Positions 17,400 through 17,921 of a stretch of DNA of 17,921 nt are shown here, one piece after another; within the stretch, counting starts at the first letter, position 1; each line of letters starts with the position of its first letter. This stretch comes from Ophiocordyceps camponoti-saundersi (nom. inval.) (lineage: Eukaryota; Ascomycota; Sordariomycetes; Hypocreales; Ophiocordycipitaceae), in the NCBI GenBank assembly GCA_003339415.1, contig PDHQ01000518.1, forward strand, positions 1 through 17,921. The letters are read 5' to 3'. The notes under the pieces were generated by a model that worked only from the letters and a program-made list of their open reading frames with translations, did no database searches and was not told the DNA's origin. Position numbers and translations under genes: made by a program.

Positions 17400-17921
17400 A
17401 AAAAAGATTAATAAAAAAAATAAAAAGATTAATAAAAAAAGTAATAAAAAGATTTAGAAAAGTAATAAATAGTTAAAAGACTAATAAAAAGACTAATAAA
17501 AAAAGTAATAAAAAGACTAATAAGAAGACTAATAAGAAGACTAATAAGAAAACTAATAAGAAAACTAATAAGAAGATTAATAAGAAAAGTAAAAATAAGA
17601 GTAATAATAAGAGTAATAATAAAACTAATAAGAAAAGTAAAAATAAGAGTAATAATAAGAGTAATAATAAAAGTAATAATAAAAGTAATAATAAAAGTAA
17701 TAATAAGAGTAATAATAAAAGTAATAAAAAGGGTAATAGGAATAATAATAAAAAGACTAATAAGAAGACTAATAAGATTAGTAATAAAAAGACTAATAAG
17801 AAGACTAATAATAAAAGTAGAAAAAAAATTAATAAAAATACTAATAAAAATACTAATAAAAATACTAATAAAAATACTAATAAAAATACTAATAAAAATA
17901 CTAATAAAAATACTAATAAAA
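17400..17921. repeat. Minisatellite with 12-bp periodicity
   Basis: Successive variants of a 12-bp unit run to the window end: AAGACTAATAAG types near 17500-17570 and 17750-17810, AAAAGTAATAAT types near 17620-17730, and a homogeneous ACTAATAAAAAT array from about 17839. The period is a multiple of three, so one plus-strand frame stays open for over 400 nt and would read as a Lys/Asn/Thr/Ser polymer. It has no ATG, and I do not regard it as a gene. The array is truncated by the window edge. Confidence 0.9.

Noticed and set aside
1..17921. Telomere, centromere or a Starship-type giant element as explanation of the flanks
   Set aside because: There is no telomeric repeat, no tyrosine recombinase gene and no satellite array beyond short simple repeats; ordinary RIP-mutated transposons explain the flanks.

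Overview
The window looks like nuclear DNA of a filamentous ascomycete (Pezizomycotina). Two intron-containing housekeeping genes sit in a base-balanced island of about 7 kb (roughly 8.1-15.4 kb). Blocks of extremely AT-rich DNA flank it on both sides. The introns are 52-82 nt, start with GT, end with AG and mostly carry CTGAC or CTAAT branch-site motifs. The AT-rich blocks have almost no CA or TG dinucleotides, while CG and GC survive. This is the footprint of repeat-induced point mutation (RIP), in which CpA becomes TpA on either strand.

Left block (1 to about 8.0 kb). An 8-bp microsatellite (1-126) is followed by the end of an inverted-repeat element rich in palindromes (about 180-431). 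Next come a GC-rich LTR-like fragment in inverted orientation (about 540-621) and an unidentified RIP-degraded stretch (622-2030). The rest is a wrecked Ty3/gypsy chromovirus-type LTR retrotransposon: candidate 5' LTR about 2031-2280, gag about 2600-3430 with a degenerate zinc knuckle, and pol about 3440-6990. Protease, reverse transcriptase, RNase H, integrase and a chromodomain-like tail can all be followed in one pol frame. Key residues in every enzymatic domain are lost by C-to-T or G-to-A type changes. Between about 7.3 and 8.4 kb lie LTR-like sequences, including a less mutated LTR portion (about 8013-8389) with a large fold-back.

Gene island. SMC1 (plus strand, 5 exons, 9030-13034, 1252 aa) encodes the cohesin SMC1 ATPase. 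The TFIIE alpha subunit (minus strand, 3 exons, 14805-13381, 427 aa) encodes the general transcription factor that works with TFIIH at RNA polymerase II promoters. The genes converge with 346 bp between their stop codons. They share no pathway beyond being essential nuclear functions. In both genes the 5' exons are short: the SMC1 Walker A motif and the TFIIE alpha N-terminus appear only after splicing.

Right block (about 15.4 kb to the end). An unidentified RIP-degraded repeat (15411-17001) is followed by a copy, in opposite orientation, of the left inverted-repeat end (17002 to about 17250) and by 12-bp-period minisatellites (about 17400-17921). The inverted-repeat element therefore brackets the whole gene island. 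No tRNA, rRNA, CRISPR array or bacterial-type signal was seen. All counts and alignments were made by eye.
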